Assembly: GCF_001625365.1 (NCBI RefSeq)
Contig: NZ_LJJF01000001.1
Coordinates: forward strand, 4,747,501-4,811,500
Origin: Streptomyces sp. MJM8645
Lineage (GTDB): Bacteria; Actinomycetota; Actinomycetes; Streptomycetales; Streptomycetaceae
Length of the DNA stretch: 64,000 bases
Reading direction: 5' to 3'
Shown here in pieces: positions 23,638 through 34,568 of this stretch. A program made the translations under genes and the position numbers. Every line of letters starts with the position of its first letter. Position 1 is the stretch's first letter. The notes under the pieces were generated by a model. That model did no database searches. It was not told the DNA's origin and worked only from the letters and a program-made list of their open reading frames with translations.

Positions 23638-24078
23638 TCATCGGGCCTCCACGGCGGTGCACTGCCACTGCCCGGCCTGGCCGCGTTGCTCCAGCCGGAA
23701 GGCCACCATGTGGTGCCGCCGGCCGAGGTCGACCCGGACGCAGGCCTCGACCGCGTCGGGCGAGGGCGAGCGGTCGTGCACCGGGCCCAGCCGGGGCCGG
23801 TCGGCGGCGCCGCCGCGGCGCAGCGCGCCGGCCCGGACCAGGGAGGCGAGCTGCCCGTAGCCGTCCAGGCTGGTGTGCCGCATCAGCTGGCCGGAGGGCC
23901 GGGCGCCGGTGAGCACCTCGACCAGCTGGTGGGCGAAGCGGGAGGCCAGCGCCCGGGGGTCGTGGCCGCCCGGGCCGGTGCAGGCGGCGCGGGGGTGGCG
24001 CGGGCGGCGCCCGGCCGGGTCGTGGGCGGCGGTCGTGCGCGGCCGGCGGTGCGGGCGGGCGGTGAGCGGTGCGGTCAC
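23638..24078 (-). CDS. Rv3235-family protein
   Basis: The protein of about 146 residues has an Arg/Pro/His-rich N-terminus followed by a conserved region. That region reads DPRALASRFAHQLVEVLTGARPSGQLMRHTSLDGYGQLASL and ends with a beta-rich part (VEACVRVDLGRRHHMVAFRLEQRG). This matches the Rv3235 family, found beside secA in actinobacteria and of unknown function. I choose GTG 24078 because AGGAG lies 6 bp before it. A GTG at 24189 in the same frame would give 183 residues but has no ribosome site. It converges with secA. Confidence 0.78.
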   Translation of the reverse strand: MTAPLTARPHRRPRTTAAHDPAGRRPRHPRAACTGPGGHDPRALASRFAHQLVEVLTGARPSGQLMRHTSLDGYGQLASLVRAGALRRGGAADRPRLGPVHDRSPSPDAVEACVRVDLGRRHHMVAFRLEQRGQAGQWQCTAVEAR

Positions 24079-24438
24079 GGCGGGCTCCTGGGCAAGGTGG
24101 TACGGGTGCGGACGGGTCCTTGCTAGCGGTGCGCCGCGTCGGGCGGCAAGGGCTTTTGCCGCTGCTCCAGGAGTGACCGACAAGTTCACCTATCCGAGTG
24201 AATCGATCAGTGCGGTGCCGGGCCCGGCGCGCGGTCGTGCGGTGCCCGATTGACGTGCGTGGCCGGGCCGTACGGTCCGAAAGAGGACGGTTCGATGCGC
24301 CGGACCGGGTGGCCCGAATCGCCGCCCCCGTTGCGGTGCCCGGCCGTCGGCGCGCACCATCGGAGCCTGATCGGGAACCGCGCGGAGCGGGACGGGGCCG
24401 GGCGGCCACGACCGCACCCACGACGACGGGCGGTCGCG
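24079..24438. other. Intergenic region between divergent Rv3235-like and patatin genes
   Basis: This is 360 bp without a supported gene. It must carry the two divergent promoters. TTGACG (24250-24255) followed by TACGGT (24271-24276) has a 15-bp spacer, too short for a confident promoter call toward the patatin gene. Composition is slightly more AT-rich around 24160-24215 than in the flanks. Confidence 0.45.
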
Positions 24439-25611
24439 ATGACGACACGGGTAGCGGCGGTTCCGGCTCCGGCAGCCGCGGGCACCGCCCCGCCGACCGG
24501 GGACGCACCCCGGCGCGGCCTGGTGCTGGGCGGCGGCGGGATGCTCGGCGCGGCCTGGACGGTCGGCGCGCTCTGCGCCGTCGAGGAGGCCACCGGCTGG
24601 CGGCCGGGCCGCGCGGACGTGCTGCTCGGCACCTCGGCGGGCTCGATCCTCGGCGCGATGCTGGCCGGCGGGGTCCGCACCGAGCAACTGCGCGACCACC
24701 AGCGCGGCCTGCCGATCACCGACGGCCCACTGGCCGGGGTGGACTTCGACTACGACACGGCCGCCGGTGGCGCGCTGCCGCCCCGCCCCGGGGCCGGCAT
24801 CGGCTCGCCCGGCCTGCTGCGGGACGCCGTCCGGCACCCGCGCGAGTACCCGCTGCTGACCATGGTGTCGGCGATGGCGCCGCCCGGCCGCGGTTCGCTG
24901 GCCCCGGTCGGCGAGCTGGTGCGCGGCCTGCTCGGCCCGGGCGGCTGGCCGCCGCCGGGCGCCGACGGCGAGGCCGACGCCGGGGCCGGAGCGGCGGCGC
25001 TGCGGGTGGCGGCCGTGGACTACCGCAGCGGCCGCCGGGTGGTCTTCGGGGACCCGGACGCCCCGGCGGTCGCGGTCGCCGACGCGGTGATGGCCTCCTG
25101 CTCGATCCCCGGCTGGTTCGCGCCGGTGCGGCTGAACGGCTCGGCGTACGTGGACGGCGGCTGCTGGTCCGCCACCAACGCCGACCTGCTGCTCGGCCGC
25201 GGCCTGGACGAGGTGTACGTGCTCGCCCCGATGGCCCTGCGGCTGCGCCCCCGCGCCGACCGCGCCGACAGTGCCGACCGCGCCGACCGCGCCGACCGCG
25301 CCGACGCCGGCGGGGTCGCCGGCACCAGCGGGCTCGCGGGCTCCCTCGCCGCGCTGCGCGAGTGGCGCGCCCGGGACCGCCCGCGCGGCGTGCTGGCCCA
25401 GCTGGTCAGCCGCTACCGCCGCGCCGTCACCCGGCAGCTGCTGCGCGAGACCGTGCTGCTGCGGGCCGAGGGCGTACGGGTGCGGCTGCTCGCGCCGACC
25501 CCGGCCGACCTGGCCGTGATGGGCCCGAACATGATGGACCCGGCCCGCCGCGACGCGGTGCTGGAGAGCGCCCTGCACACGTGCGGCGAGGCCCTGCGGG
25601 CCGCCTGCTGA
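24439..25611 (+). CDS. Patatin-like phospholipase
   Basis: The 390-residue lipid hydrolase belongs to the patatin family. The oxyanion loop is LVLGGGGMLGAAW (residues 31-43), the nucleophile elbow is GTSAGSILG (about 73-81), and the catalytic Asp is in YVDGGCWSATNADLL near 237. The Ser-Asp dyad is therefore intact. No signal peptide is evident, so it probably acts in the cytoplasm or at the inner membrane face. After the catalytic domain comes a short run of Asp-Arg-Ala repeats (residues 273-290), encoded by a 9-bp tandem repeat. The ATG at 24439 gives the conserved N-terminus. The substrate is unknown. Confidence 0.9.
   Translation: MTTRVAAVPAPAAAGTAPPTGDAPRRGLVLGGGGMLGAAWTVGALCAVEEATGWRPGRADVLLGTSAGSILGAMLAGGVRTEQLRDHQRGLPITDGPLAGVDFDYDTAAGGALPPRPGAGIGSPGLLRDAVRHPREYPLLTMVSAMAPPGRGSLAPVGELVRGLLGPGGWPPPGADGEADAGAGAAALRVAAVDYRSGRRVVFGDPDAPAVAVADAVMASCSIPGWFAPVRLNGSAYVDGGCWSATNADLLLGRGLDEVYVLAPMALRLRPRADRADSADRADRADRADAGGVAGTSGLAGSLAALREWRARDRPRGVLAQLVSRYRRAVTRQLLRETVLLRAEGVRVRLLAPTPADLAVMGPNMMDPARRDAVLESALHTCGEALRAAC
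25255..25305 (+). repeat. 9-bp tandem repeat inside the patatin gene
   Basis: Six copies of GCCGAC are separated by CGC (one by AGT), giving an in-frame repeat of Asp-Arg-Ala within a surface-exposed linker. The repeat unit is a multiple of three, so copy-number change would not shift the frame. Confidence 0.85.
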
Positions 25612-25701
25612 GTCGGGCCGAGGTGATCACGCCCGGCCCGGCGGCGCTTATTCTTGGGGCGCTGGAAGCTGTGCCGCTGGACGAACCGGAGAGTGCCACC
25701 G

Positions 25702-26211
25702 ATGCGCGTGTACGTGCCCACCACCCTGAACGGCCTGGCGGCGGCGCACCCGGGTGGTGCCCTGGACCAGTCCGCGGCCTACGCCGTGACGCCCGCGCTG
25801 CGCGAGTGGTACGTCAGTGACGACCTGGAGGAGCTGGAGTACGCGGCGCTGAACCGGGCCGCGCAGTCCTCCCTGCGGCTGCTGGCCGCCGACCCGGACG
25901 CCCCGCGCCGCCGGGTCGTGGTGGCCCTGGACGTGGCCGACTCGGCCATCCGGCCGTTCCCCGGCGACGAGTACCAGGACCAGGCCTCGCTCGGCCGGGT
26001 GGTGCTGGCCGGCCCGTTGCCGCTGGCGAAGGCGGCGGCGGTGCACGCGGACGTCGCCGACGGCGAGGTGGTCGAGGACGTCGCGGCGGCGGTGGCGGCG
26101 GTGGCCGCGGCCGACGCGGGCGACCAGGACGCCCAGTTCACCGTGGACGGGGCCGAGGACCACGACCTGCTCTGGTTCGCCACCCAGGAGATCTCCGCGC
26201 TGCTGGCCTGA
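25702..26211 (+). CDS. DUF6912 family protein
   Basis: The 169-residue protein starts MRVYVPTTLNGLAAAH, has AYAVTPALREWYVSDDLEELEY, and later LWFATQEISALL at the C-terminus. This fits the uncharacterised actinobacterial family DUF6912. There is no signal peptide or membrane helix. The ATG at 25702 follows GGAGAG. It lies 90 bp after the patatin gene and 85 bp before the HAD gene on the same strand. The function is unknown. Confidence 0.8.
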   Translation: MRVYVPTTLNGLAAAHPGGALDQSAAYAVTPALREWYVSDDLEELEYAALNRAAQSSLRLLAADPDAPRRRVVVALDVADSAIRPFPGDEYQDQASLGRVVLAGPLPLAKAAAVHADVADGEVVEDVAAAVAAVAAADAGDQDAQFTVDGAEDHDLLWFATQEISALLA

Positions 26212-26296
26212 ACGGCCGGGTGCACCCGAGCGGAGCAGAGGGGTGCGTGAGCCCCGTCCTACCGGCGTGTCGGTGGTCGGGGCTACCGTTTCGCGC

Positions 26297-26956
26297 GTGG
26301 CTACACACATCGTTTGGGACTGGAACGGCACGCTCTTCCACGACATGGAGGCGGTGCTCGGCGCGAGCAACGCCGCGTTCGCGACCATCGGCGTCGGGCC
26401 GATGACCATGCGGGAGTACCGCGAGCAGTACGAGATCCCGATCCCCCGGTTCTACGAGCGGCTGCTCGGCCGGATGCCGTCCCAGGAGGAGTGGCTCCGG
26501 CTGGACGAGGCCTTCCACGACCGCTACCGGGAGCTGAGCCCGGCCTGCGGGCTGACGGACGGCGTGCACGAGCTGATGGACGGCTGGCGGGAGGCCGGGC
26601 ACAGCCAGTCGCTGCTGTCGATGTACGAGCACGAGAAGCTGCTGCCGCTGGTCGACGCCTTCGGCCTGACCGGCCGGTTCCTGCGGGTGGACGGCCGCAG
26701 CGGCCCGTCCGGCGGCCAGAAGGCGGAGCAGTTGGCCCGGCACCTGGCCGCGCTCGGCGAGCGGGTGGATCCGGCCCGTACGGTGCTGATCGGCGACGCG
26801 GCGGACGACGCCCGGGCGGCCCTGGGCGCGGGTGCGCGCGCGGTGCTCTACACCGGCGGCTCGCACACCCGGGAGAAGCTGGAGCCGCTCGGGGTGCCGG
26901 TGGTGGACAGCCTGGCGGAGGCGGTCGAGCTGGCCGGGCGGCTGGGGCGGGGCTGA
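26297..26956 (+). CDS. HAD-family phosphatase
   Basis: The 219-residue haloacid dehalogenase-type hydrolase has motif I VWDWNGTLFHDME, where the second Asp of DxD is replaced by Asn-Gly as in DWNGTL-type phosphatases. Motif II is LLSMYEH, and motif IV is RTVLIGDAADDARAALGAG. The first Asp nucleophile (Asp8) is present. This subgroup includes phosphoglycolate phosphatase-like proteins, but the substrate is undetermined. The start is uncertain: GTG 26297 gives the compact N-terminus, and GTGs 9 and 30 bp upstream are also in frame. No strong ribosome site is seen for any. Confidence 0.85.
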   Translation: MATHIVWDWNGTLFHDMEAVLGASNAAFATIGVGPMTMREYREQYEIPIPRFYERLLGRMPSQEEWLRLDEAFHDRYRELSPACGLTDGVHELMDGWREAGHSQSLLSMYEHEKLLPLVDAFGLTGRFLRVDGRSGPSGGQKAEQLARHLAALGERVDPARTVLIGDAADDARAALGAGARAVLYTGGSHTREKLEPLGVPVVDSLAEAVELAGRLGRG

Positions 26957-27026
26957 CCGGCCGGGGCGGGCGTGGCGGGCGCCACGTCCGCCGTCCGCGT
27001 GTCTGAGCGGGCGGATCGCGTGGCCG

Positions 27027-27077
27027 CTGGTCAGGCTGGACCAGGGCCTGTCCGGTGGGATCGGGCCCTCCCACCGG
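27027..27077 (+). other. Two hairpins in the pruA leader
   Basis: CTGGT/ACCAG arms (27027-27044) are followed by a perfect 9-bp stem CCGGTGGGA/TCCCACCGG (27052-27060 with 27069-27077), ending 24 bp before the pruA ATG. They could be a terminator for the upstream HAD gene or a leader element for pruA. No T-tract follows. Confidence 0.45.
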
Positions 27078-27101
27078 AGCAGTCAGCAGGACGGAGCCGC
27101 C

Positions 27102-28733
<1,632 letters not shown>

Positions 28734-29016
28734 GAGTGAACGGGAAGCTCCGGTTTGGACATGGTGTCCAGGACGGACCGATCATCCTGCGAGTTTGCGC
28801 CTCCCTGTCCCTGTCCACCTTCGATTGATCCGGTTAGGCTGGCTGGCGTCGTCGGGTGGCTCCGCAGGACGAATCGTCCTACCCATTGCGAAGGAATTTC
28901 ATGCGCGCCATGAAGCCTTTTCAGTCGGAAGGTGCGGCAGGATTGCGAGTGACCCGTCGGTGTACACCCACACACCACCGAGTCACGCAACGGCGCGCGA
29001 CAGGAGCCAAGAAGTC

Positions 29017-32000
29017 ATGCAGACCAAGCTGGACGCAGCCAAGGCCGACCTGCTCAAGAAAGCAGCCGCAGCCGCTGAGAACAGCCAGGTGGGGGGAGCG
29101 GCGCCGGGGGAAGGTCTGAGCAACGGCGCTCTGACCGCGTACCTGCACCACTACTACCTCCACACCGCGCCCGAGGACCTGGTCGACCGCGACCCGGTCG
29201 ACGTCTACGGCGCGGCGGCCTCCCACTACCGGCTGGGCCTCAAGCGCCCGCAGGGCACCGCCGAGGTGCGGGTGCACACCCCCTCGGTCGAGGAGAACGC
29301 CTGGTCCTGCGGCCACACCGTGGTCGAGGTCGTCACCGACGACATGCCCTTCCTGGTCGACTCCGTCACCAACGAGCTGTCCCGCCAGGACCGCGCCATC
29401 CACGTCGTGATCCACCCCCAGCTGGTCGTCCGCCGTGACATCACCGGCAAGCTGCTGGAGATCCTGGACGTCGACGCCTGCTCCCGCAGCCAGGCCGCCG
29501 GCGCCGAGTGGCCCGCCGACGCGAGCGTCGAGTCGTGGATGCACATCGAGATCGACCGCGAGACCGACCGCGACGACCTGCGCGCGATCGAGGCCGACCT
29601 GCGCCGGGTGCTCGGCGACGTCCGCGAGGTCGTCGAGGACTGGAGCAAGATGCGCGAGAGCGCGCTGCGCCTGGCCGACGAGCTCGCCGAGGAGCCCCCG
29701 ACCGGCCTGCCCGAGCAGGAGGTCGGCGAGGCCTGGGAGCTGATGCGCTGGCTCGCCGACGACCACTTCACCTTCCTCGGCTACCGCGAGTACGACCTGG
29801 TCGGGCACGAGGGCGAGGAGGTCCTGAAGGCCGTCGCCGGGACCGGCCTCGGCATCCTGCGCTCCGACCCGCGCGGCCACGACGACCACCACCACCCGGC
29901 CAGCGAGGCCTTCGGCCGCCTCTCCGCGCCGGTCCGCGCCAAGGCGCACGAGAAGAAGCTGCTCGTCCTCACCAAGGCCAACAGCCGCTCCACCGTGCAC
30001 CGCCCGTCCTACCTGGACTACGTCGGCGTGAAGAAGTTCAACGCCGCCGGCGAGCCGATCGGCGAGCGCCGCTTCCTCGGCCTGTTCTCCTCCGCCGCCT
30101 ACACCGAGTCGGTCACCCGCATCCCGGTCGTGCGCCGCAAGGTGCAGGAGGTGCTCGAAGGCTCCGGCTTCTCCAGCGAGAGCCACGACGGCCGCGACCT
30201 GCTGCAGATCATGGAGACCTTCCCGCGGGACGAGATGTTCCAGACCGCGGCCTCCGAGCTGATCTCCATCGCCACCAGCGTGCTGTACCTCCAGGAGCGC
30301 CGTAAGCTGCGGCTCTTCCTGCGCCAGGACGAGTACGGGCGCTACTTCTCCGCGTTCATCTACCTGCCGCGCGACCGCTACACCACCCGGATCCGGCTGC
30401 TGCTCACCGACATCCTCAAGGAAGAGCTGAACGGCGCCACCATCGACTACACGGTGTACGCCACCGAGTCGGTGCTGACCCGTCTGCACTTCGTGGTCCG
30501 CGTCGCCCCCGGCACCGAACTGCCGCAGCTCACCGACTCCGACATCGAGCGGATCGAGAACCGCCTCGCCGAGGCCGCCCGGTTCTGGATGGACGGCTTC
30601 CACGACCAGCTGCACACCGAACTGGGCGAGGAGAAGGCCGCCGAGCTCGGCCACAAGTACGCCAACGCCTTCCCCGACGGCTACCGTGCCGACTTCCCGC
30701 CGCGCACCGCCGTCGCCGACATCAAGCAGATCGAGTCGCTGCACGGCGAGGGCGACTTCCGCCTCAACCTGTACCAGCCGGTCGGCGCCGGCGCCGACGA
30801 GCGCCGCTTCAAGGTCTACCGGGTCGGCGGCCCGATCTCGCTGACCGAGGTCCTGCCGGTGCTCCAGCGCCTGGGCGTCGAGGTGCTGGACGAGCACCCG
30901 TACGCGCTGCGCCGCTCCGACGACACCACCGCGTGGGTGTACGACTTCGGCCTGAAGCTGCGCGAGGCCACCGAGCTCACCGACGAGGCCCGCGAGCGCT
31001 TCCAGGAGACCTTCGCCGCCACCTGGACCGGCAAGGCCGAGAACGACGGCTTCAACGAGCTGGTCCTCACCGCCGGGCTGACCTGGCGCCAGGCGACGGT
31101 GCTGCGCGCGTACGCCAAGTACCTGCGCCAGGCGGGCTCCACGTTCTCCCAGGACTACATGGAGGACGCGCTCCGCAACAACACCCACACCACCCGGCTG
31201 CTGGTCAACCTGTTCGAGGCCCGGCTGAGCCCCAGCCACCAGCAGGGCGCCGCCGAGCTGACCGAGGGCATCCTGGAGGAGCTGTCCGGCGCGCTCGACG
31301 AGGTCGTCTCGCTGGACGAGGACCGCATCCTGCGCTCCTTCCTGCACCTCATCACGGCCACCCTGCGGACCAACTTCTTCCAGCACGACGGCTCCGGTGA
31401 CTGGCACTCCTACGTGTCGATGAAGTTCGACCCGAAGGCCATCCCGGACCTGCCGGCCCCGCGCCCCGCGTTCGAGATCTGGGTGTACTCGCCGCAGGTC
31501 GAGGGCGTGCACCTGCGCTTCGGCAAGGTCGCCCGCGGCGGTCTGCGCTGGTCCGACCGGCGCGAGGACTTCCGCACCGAGATCCTCGGCCTGGTCAAGG
31601 CGCAGATGGTCAAGAACACCGTCATCGTGCCGGTCGGCGCCAAGGGCGGCTTCGTCGCCAAGCAGCTGCCGGACCCGTCGGTCGACCGGGACGCCTGGCT
31701 GGCCGAGGGCATCTCCTCGTACAAGACGTTCATCTCCGCGCTGCTCGACATCACCGACAACCTGGTCGCCGGCGAGGTCGTCCACCCGGCCGACGTCGTC
31801 CGCCACGACGAGGACGACACCTACCTCGTCGTCGCCGCCGACAAGGGCACCGCGACCTTCTCCGACATCGCCAACGGCGTCGCCGAGTCCTACGGCTTCT
31901 GGCTGGGCGACGCGTTCGCCTCCGGCGGCTCGGCCGGCTACGACCACAAGGGCATGGGCATCACGGCCCGCGGCGCCTGGGAGTCGGTCAAGCGCAACTT

Positions 32001-33963
32001 CCGCGAACTCGGCGTCGACACCCAGACCGAGGACTTCAAGGTCATCGGCATCGGCGACATGTCCGGCGACGTCTTCGGCAACGGCATGCTGCTCAGCGAG
32101 CACATCCGCCTGGTCGCCGCCTTCGACCACCGCCACATCTTCCTCGACCCGAACCCGGACGCCGCCGCCTCCTACGCCGAGCGGCGCCGGCTCTTCGAAC
32201 TGCCCCGCAGCTCCTGGGACGACTACGACAAGTCGCTGATCTCGTCCGGCGGCGGCGTCTTCCCGCGCACCGCCAAGTCGATCCAGCTCAGCACGCAGGT
32301 CCGGGCCGCCCTCGGCGTCCAGGAGACCCGGCTCACCCCGGCCGAGCTGATGAAGGCGATCCTCCAGGCACCGGTCGACCTGTTCTGGAACGGCGGCATC
32401 GGCACCTACATCAAGGCCTCCACCGAGACCAACGCCGAGGTCGGCGACAAGGCCAACGACGCCATCCGCGTCAACGGCGACCAGGTCCGGGCCCGCGTCA
32501 TCGGCGAGGGCGGCAACCTCGGCTGCACCCAGCTCGGCCGCATCGAGTACGCCGCGGTCGGCGGCCCCGAGAGCACCGGCGGCTGGATCAACACCGACGC
32601 CATCGACAACTCGGCCGGCGTGGACACCTCGGACCACGAGGTCAACATCAAGATCCTGCTCAACCAGGTCGTCACCGACGGCGACATGACGGTCAAGCAG
32701 CGCAACGTCCTGCTCGCCGAGATGACCGACGAGGTCGGCCACCTGGTGCTGCGCAACAACTACGCGCAGAACGTGGTGCTGGCCAACGCCGTCGCCCAGG
32801 CGCACAGCATGGTCAACGTCCACTCCCGGATGATCAACCGGCTGGAGTCGGCCGGCCAGCTCGACCGGGGCCTGGAGTTCCTGCCCACCGAGCGCCAGAT
32901 CCGCGAGCGCCAGCAGAACGGCCGCGGCCTCTCGCAGCCCGAGATGTCCGTCCTGCTCGCGTACACCAAGATCACGCTGGCCGACGAGCTGCTCGCCACC
33001 GCGCTGCCCGACGACCCGTACTTCCACGCCGCGCTGCACGACTACTTCCCGAGCGCGCTGCGGGCCCGGTTCGCCGACGCGATCGACAGCCACGCGCTGC
33101 GCCGCGAGATCATCACCACCCTGATCGTCAACGACACGATCAACCGCGGCGGCTGCACCTTCGCCTTCCGGCTGAAGGAGGAGACCGGCGCGACCTACGA
33201 GGAGATCGCCCGGACCCACACCGCCGCCCGGGCCGTGTTCGGCCTGGAGGACATCTGGGCCGAGATCGAGGGCCTGGACAACGAGGTCACGGCCCGGGTC
33301 CAGACCAAGATGCGGCTGCACTCGCGGCGCCTGGTCGAGCGCGCCACCCGGTGGATGCTCAACAACCGCCGCCAGCCGCTCGACATCGCCGGCACCATCG
33401 AGTTCTTCCACGACCGGGTCGACCAGGTCTGGGGCTCGCTGCCCAAGCCGCTGCGCGGCGACGACCTGGTCTGGTTCGAGGCCGTCTACAACGAGCTCGC
33501 CTCGGCCGGGGTGCCGGAGGAACTGGCCACCCGGATCGCCGGCCTCTCCTCGACCTTCCCGACGCTGGACATCAGCGAGGTCGCGGACCGCTCCGACAAG
33601 GACGTCGCCGAGGTCGCCGAGCTCTACTACGACCTCGCCGACCGCCTCCAGATCACCCACCTGCTCGACCGCATCATCGAGCTGCCCCGCACCGACCGCT
33701 GGTCGTCGATGGCCCGGGCCGCGATCCGCGAGGACCTCTTCGCGGCGCACGCGGCGCTGACCGCCGACATCCTCGCCTGCGGCCCCGAGGGCGCCACCCC
33801 GGAGGAGCGCTACACGGCCTGGGCAGACCTCAACGCCACCCTGCTGAACCGCGCCAAGAGCACCCTCGACGACATAAGGGGTTCGGACAACTACGAGCTG
33901 TCCAGCCTCTCGGTCGCGATGCGCGTCATCCGCACCCTCCTGCGCACGGGCTCCATGCGCTGA
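29017..33963 (+). CDS. gdh: Giant NAD-specific glutamate dehydrogenase (about 180 kDa)
   Basis: The 1648-residue enzyme oxidatively deaminates glutamate to 2-oxoglutarate and ammonia. It belongs to the GDH180 class first described in Streptomyces clavuligerus, and the length agrees. The N-terminal third holds ACT-like regulatory regions (TDDMPFLVDSVTNELSRQDR). The catalytic Glu/Leu/Phe/Val dehydrogenase core carries GGLRWSDRREDFRTEILGLV and PVGAKGGFVAKQLP near residues 840-885. Nucleotide binding is in IGIGDMSGDVFGNGMLLS near 1010 and GEGGNLGCTQLGRIEYA near 1165. The ATG at 29017 follows AGGAG. The 283-bp gap after pruA suggests its own promoter. A MITE-like element lies between its stop and its terminator. 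Confidence 0.97.
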   Translation: MQTKLDAAKADLLKKAAAAAENSQVGGAAPGEGLSNGALTAYLHHYYLHTAPEDLVDRDPVDVYGAAASHYRLGLKRPQGTAEVRVHTPSVEENAWSCGHTVVEVVTDDMPFLVDSVTNELSRQDRAIHVVIHPQLVVRRDITGKLLEILDVDACSRSQAAGAEWPADASVESWMHIEIDRETDRDDLRAIEADLRRVLGDVREVVEDWSKMRESALRLADELAEEPPTGLPEQEVGEAWELMRWLADDHFTFLGYREYDLVGHEGEEVLKAVAGTGLGILRSDPRGHDDHHHPASEAFGRLSAPVRAKAHEKKLLVLTKANSRSTVHRPSYLDYVGVKKFNAAGEPIGERRFLGLFSSAAYTESVTRIPVVRRKVQEVLEGSGFSSESHDGRDLLQIMETFPRDEMFQTAASELISIATSVLYLQERRKLRLFLRQDEYGRYFSAFIYLPRDRYTTRIRLLLTDILKEELNGATIDYTVYATESVLTRLHFVVRVAPGTELPQLTDSDIERIENRLAEAARFWMDGFHDQLHTELGEEKAAELGHKYANAFPDGYRADFPPRTAVADIKQIESLHGEGDFRLNLYQPVGAGADERRFKVYRVGGPISLTEVLPVLQRLGVEVLDEHPYALRRSDDTTAWVYDFGLKLREATELTDEARERFQETFAATWTGKAENDGFNELVLTAGLTWRQATVLRAYAKYLRQAGSTFSQDYMEDALRNNTHTTRLLVNLFEARLSPSHQQGAAELTEGILEELSGALDEVVSLDEDRILRSFLHLITATLRTNFFQHDGSGDWHSYVSMKFDPKAIPDLPAPRPAFEIWVYSPQVEGVHLRFGKVARGGLRWSDRREDFRTEILGLVKAQMVKNTVIVPVGAKGGFVAKQLPDPSVDRDAWLAEGISSYKTFISALLDITDNLVAGEVVHPADVVRHDEDDTYLVVAADKGTATFSDIANGVAESYGFWLGDAFASGGSAGYDHKGMGITARGAWESVKRNFRELGVDTQTEDFKVIGIGDMSGDVFGNGMLLSEHIRLVAAFDHRHIFLDPNPDAAASYAERRRLFELPRSSWDDYDKSLISSGGGVFPRTAKSIQLSTQVRAALGVQETRLTPAELMKAILQAPVDLFWNGGIGTYIKASTETNAEVGDKANDAIRVNGDQVRARVIGEGGNLGCTQLGRIEYAAVGGPESTGGWINTDAIDNSAGVDTSDHEVNIKILLNQVVTDGDMTVKQRNVLLAEMTDEVGHLVLRNNYAQNVVLANAVAQAHSMVNVHSRMINRLESAGQLDRGLEFLPTERQIRERQQNGRGLSQPEMSVLLAYTKITLADELLATALPDDPYFHAALHDYFPSALRARFADAIDSHALRREIITTLIVNDTINRGGCTFAFRLKEETGATYEEIARTHTAARAVFGLEDIWAEIEGLDNEVTARVQTKMRLHSRRLVERATRWMLNNRRQPLDIAGTIEFFHDRVDQVWGSLPKPLRGDDLVWFEAVYNELASAGVPEELATRIAGLSSTFPTLDISEVADRSDKDVAEVAELYYDLADRLQITHLLDRIIELPRTDRWSSMARAAIREDLFAAHAALTADILACGPEGATPEERYTAWADLNATLLNRAKSTLDDIRGSDNYELSSLSVAMRVIRTLLRTGSMR

Positions 33964-33980
33964 CGGCCGGCTGCACAGCA

Positions 33981-34144
33981 AGGCCCTGTCCGGCCGATCT
34001 TGCCGGGCCCGCGACGCCGGGCATCCCGCCTGGACGCACGCCCGAATCGCCCAAGTACGTCCAGTACGAGGATGATTCGGGCGCACGCCCAGCCGGGCGC
34101 CCAACGCCGCGGGCTGATCCGCCAAGATCGACCGGACAGGACCT
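33981..34144. mobile_element. MITE-like palindromic element in the gdh 3' region
   Basis: The 164-bp element is bounded by 22-bp terminal inverted repeats (33981-34002 and 34123-34144) that differ at only two positions; the shared core is CCTGTCCGG-C/T-CGATCTTG. Internally the two halves also pair imperfectly (CGCCCGAATC near 34040 with GATTCGGGCG near 34074), so the whole unit can fold as one long hairpin around the centre GTACGTCCAGTAC. It has no open frame. I see no clear target-site duplication. It is inserted between the gdh stop and the gdh terminator. A non-autonomous transposable element or a dispersed streptomycete intergenic repeat fits best. Confidence 0.7.
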
Positions 34145-34187
34145 AAGCGGCGGGCCCGCGTCCACGGACGCGGGCCCGCCGCTTTTC
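34145..34187 (+). terminator. gdh intrinsic terminator
   Basis: A very strong hairpin (19-bp arms from AAGCGGCGGGCCCGCG onward, minimal loop near 34163) ends in CTTTT. It probably ended the gdh transcript before the MITE-like element inserted in front of it. Confidence 0.85.
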
Positions 34188-34568
34188 GTTGCCGCCGGCG
34201 GGCGGCGAGCGGCGGGTGGCGGCCGGTGGATTCCGGACGGTGACGGAGCCATCACGCTGCGCGCGAGCCGGGGTGCGGCCGGGAAGTGTCCCCGCGATTA
34301 ACGTCGCGCTACGAACTCCGCCCATTCCCACCGGAGTTCCCGTCCGGTCGCGAAATTTCGCCCCAACTGCCCTTTTTGGCAGCTGTTCTGACCTACCAGG
34401 AGTTGCAGTAGGCTGACCCCGCGATAGGCGTCGCCGCAGGTCCCGTGCCGGAAAGCACCGCGATGTGATGTGACATCAGGTGTCTTTCGGAGGGGGTTCA
34501 GGCCGCCAGTCCCATTCGCGCCTTGGGGCCCGGACCGGCTCCACACGGTGCCACCTGAAGAGAGTTTC
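34188..34568. other. Upstream region of the conservon with candidate promoter
   Basis: This is 381 bp without a gene. TTCTGA (34386-34391), a 17-bp spacer and TAGGCT (34409-34414) form a plausible housekeeping promoter for the conservon, leaving a leader of about 150 nt. Within the leader is an inverted repeat around GATGTGATGTGACATC (34462-34477), a possible operator or hairpin. The stretch 34355-34415 is AT-richer than its surroundings. Confidence 0.4.

Noticed and set aside
24079-24189. 37-residue N-terminal extension of the Rv3235-like protein
   Set aside because: The upstream GTG has no ribosome site, whereas the GTG at 24078 has a strong one at correct distance.
28921-34125. Very long open frame on the minus strand opposite the glutamate dehydrogenase gene
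   Set aside because: It is a by-product of GC-rich third positions in the plus-strand gene. Its translation is low-complexity, with no recognisable domain, while the plus strand encodes a complete known enzyme.
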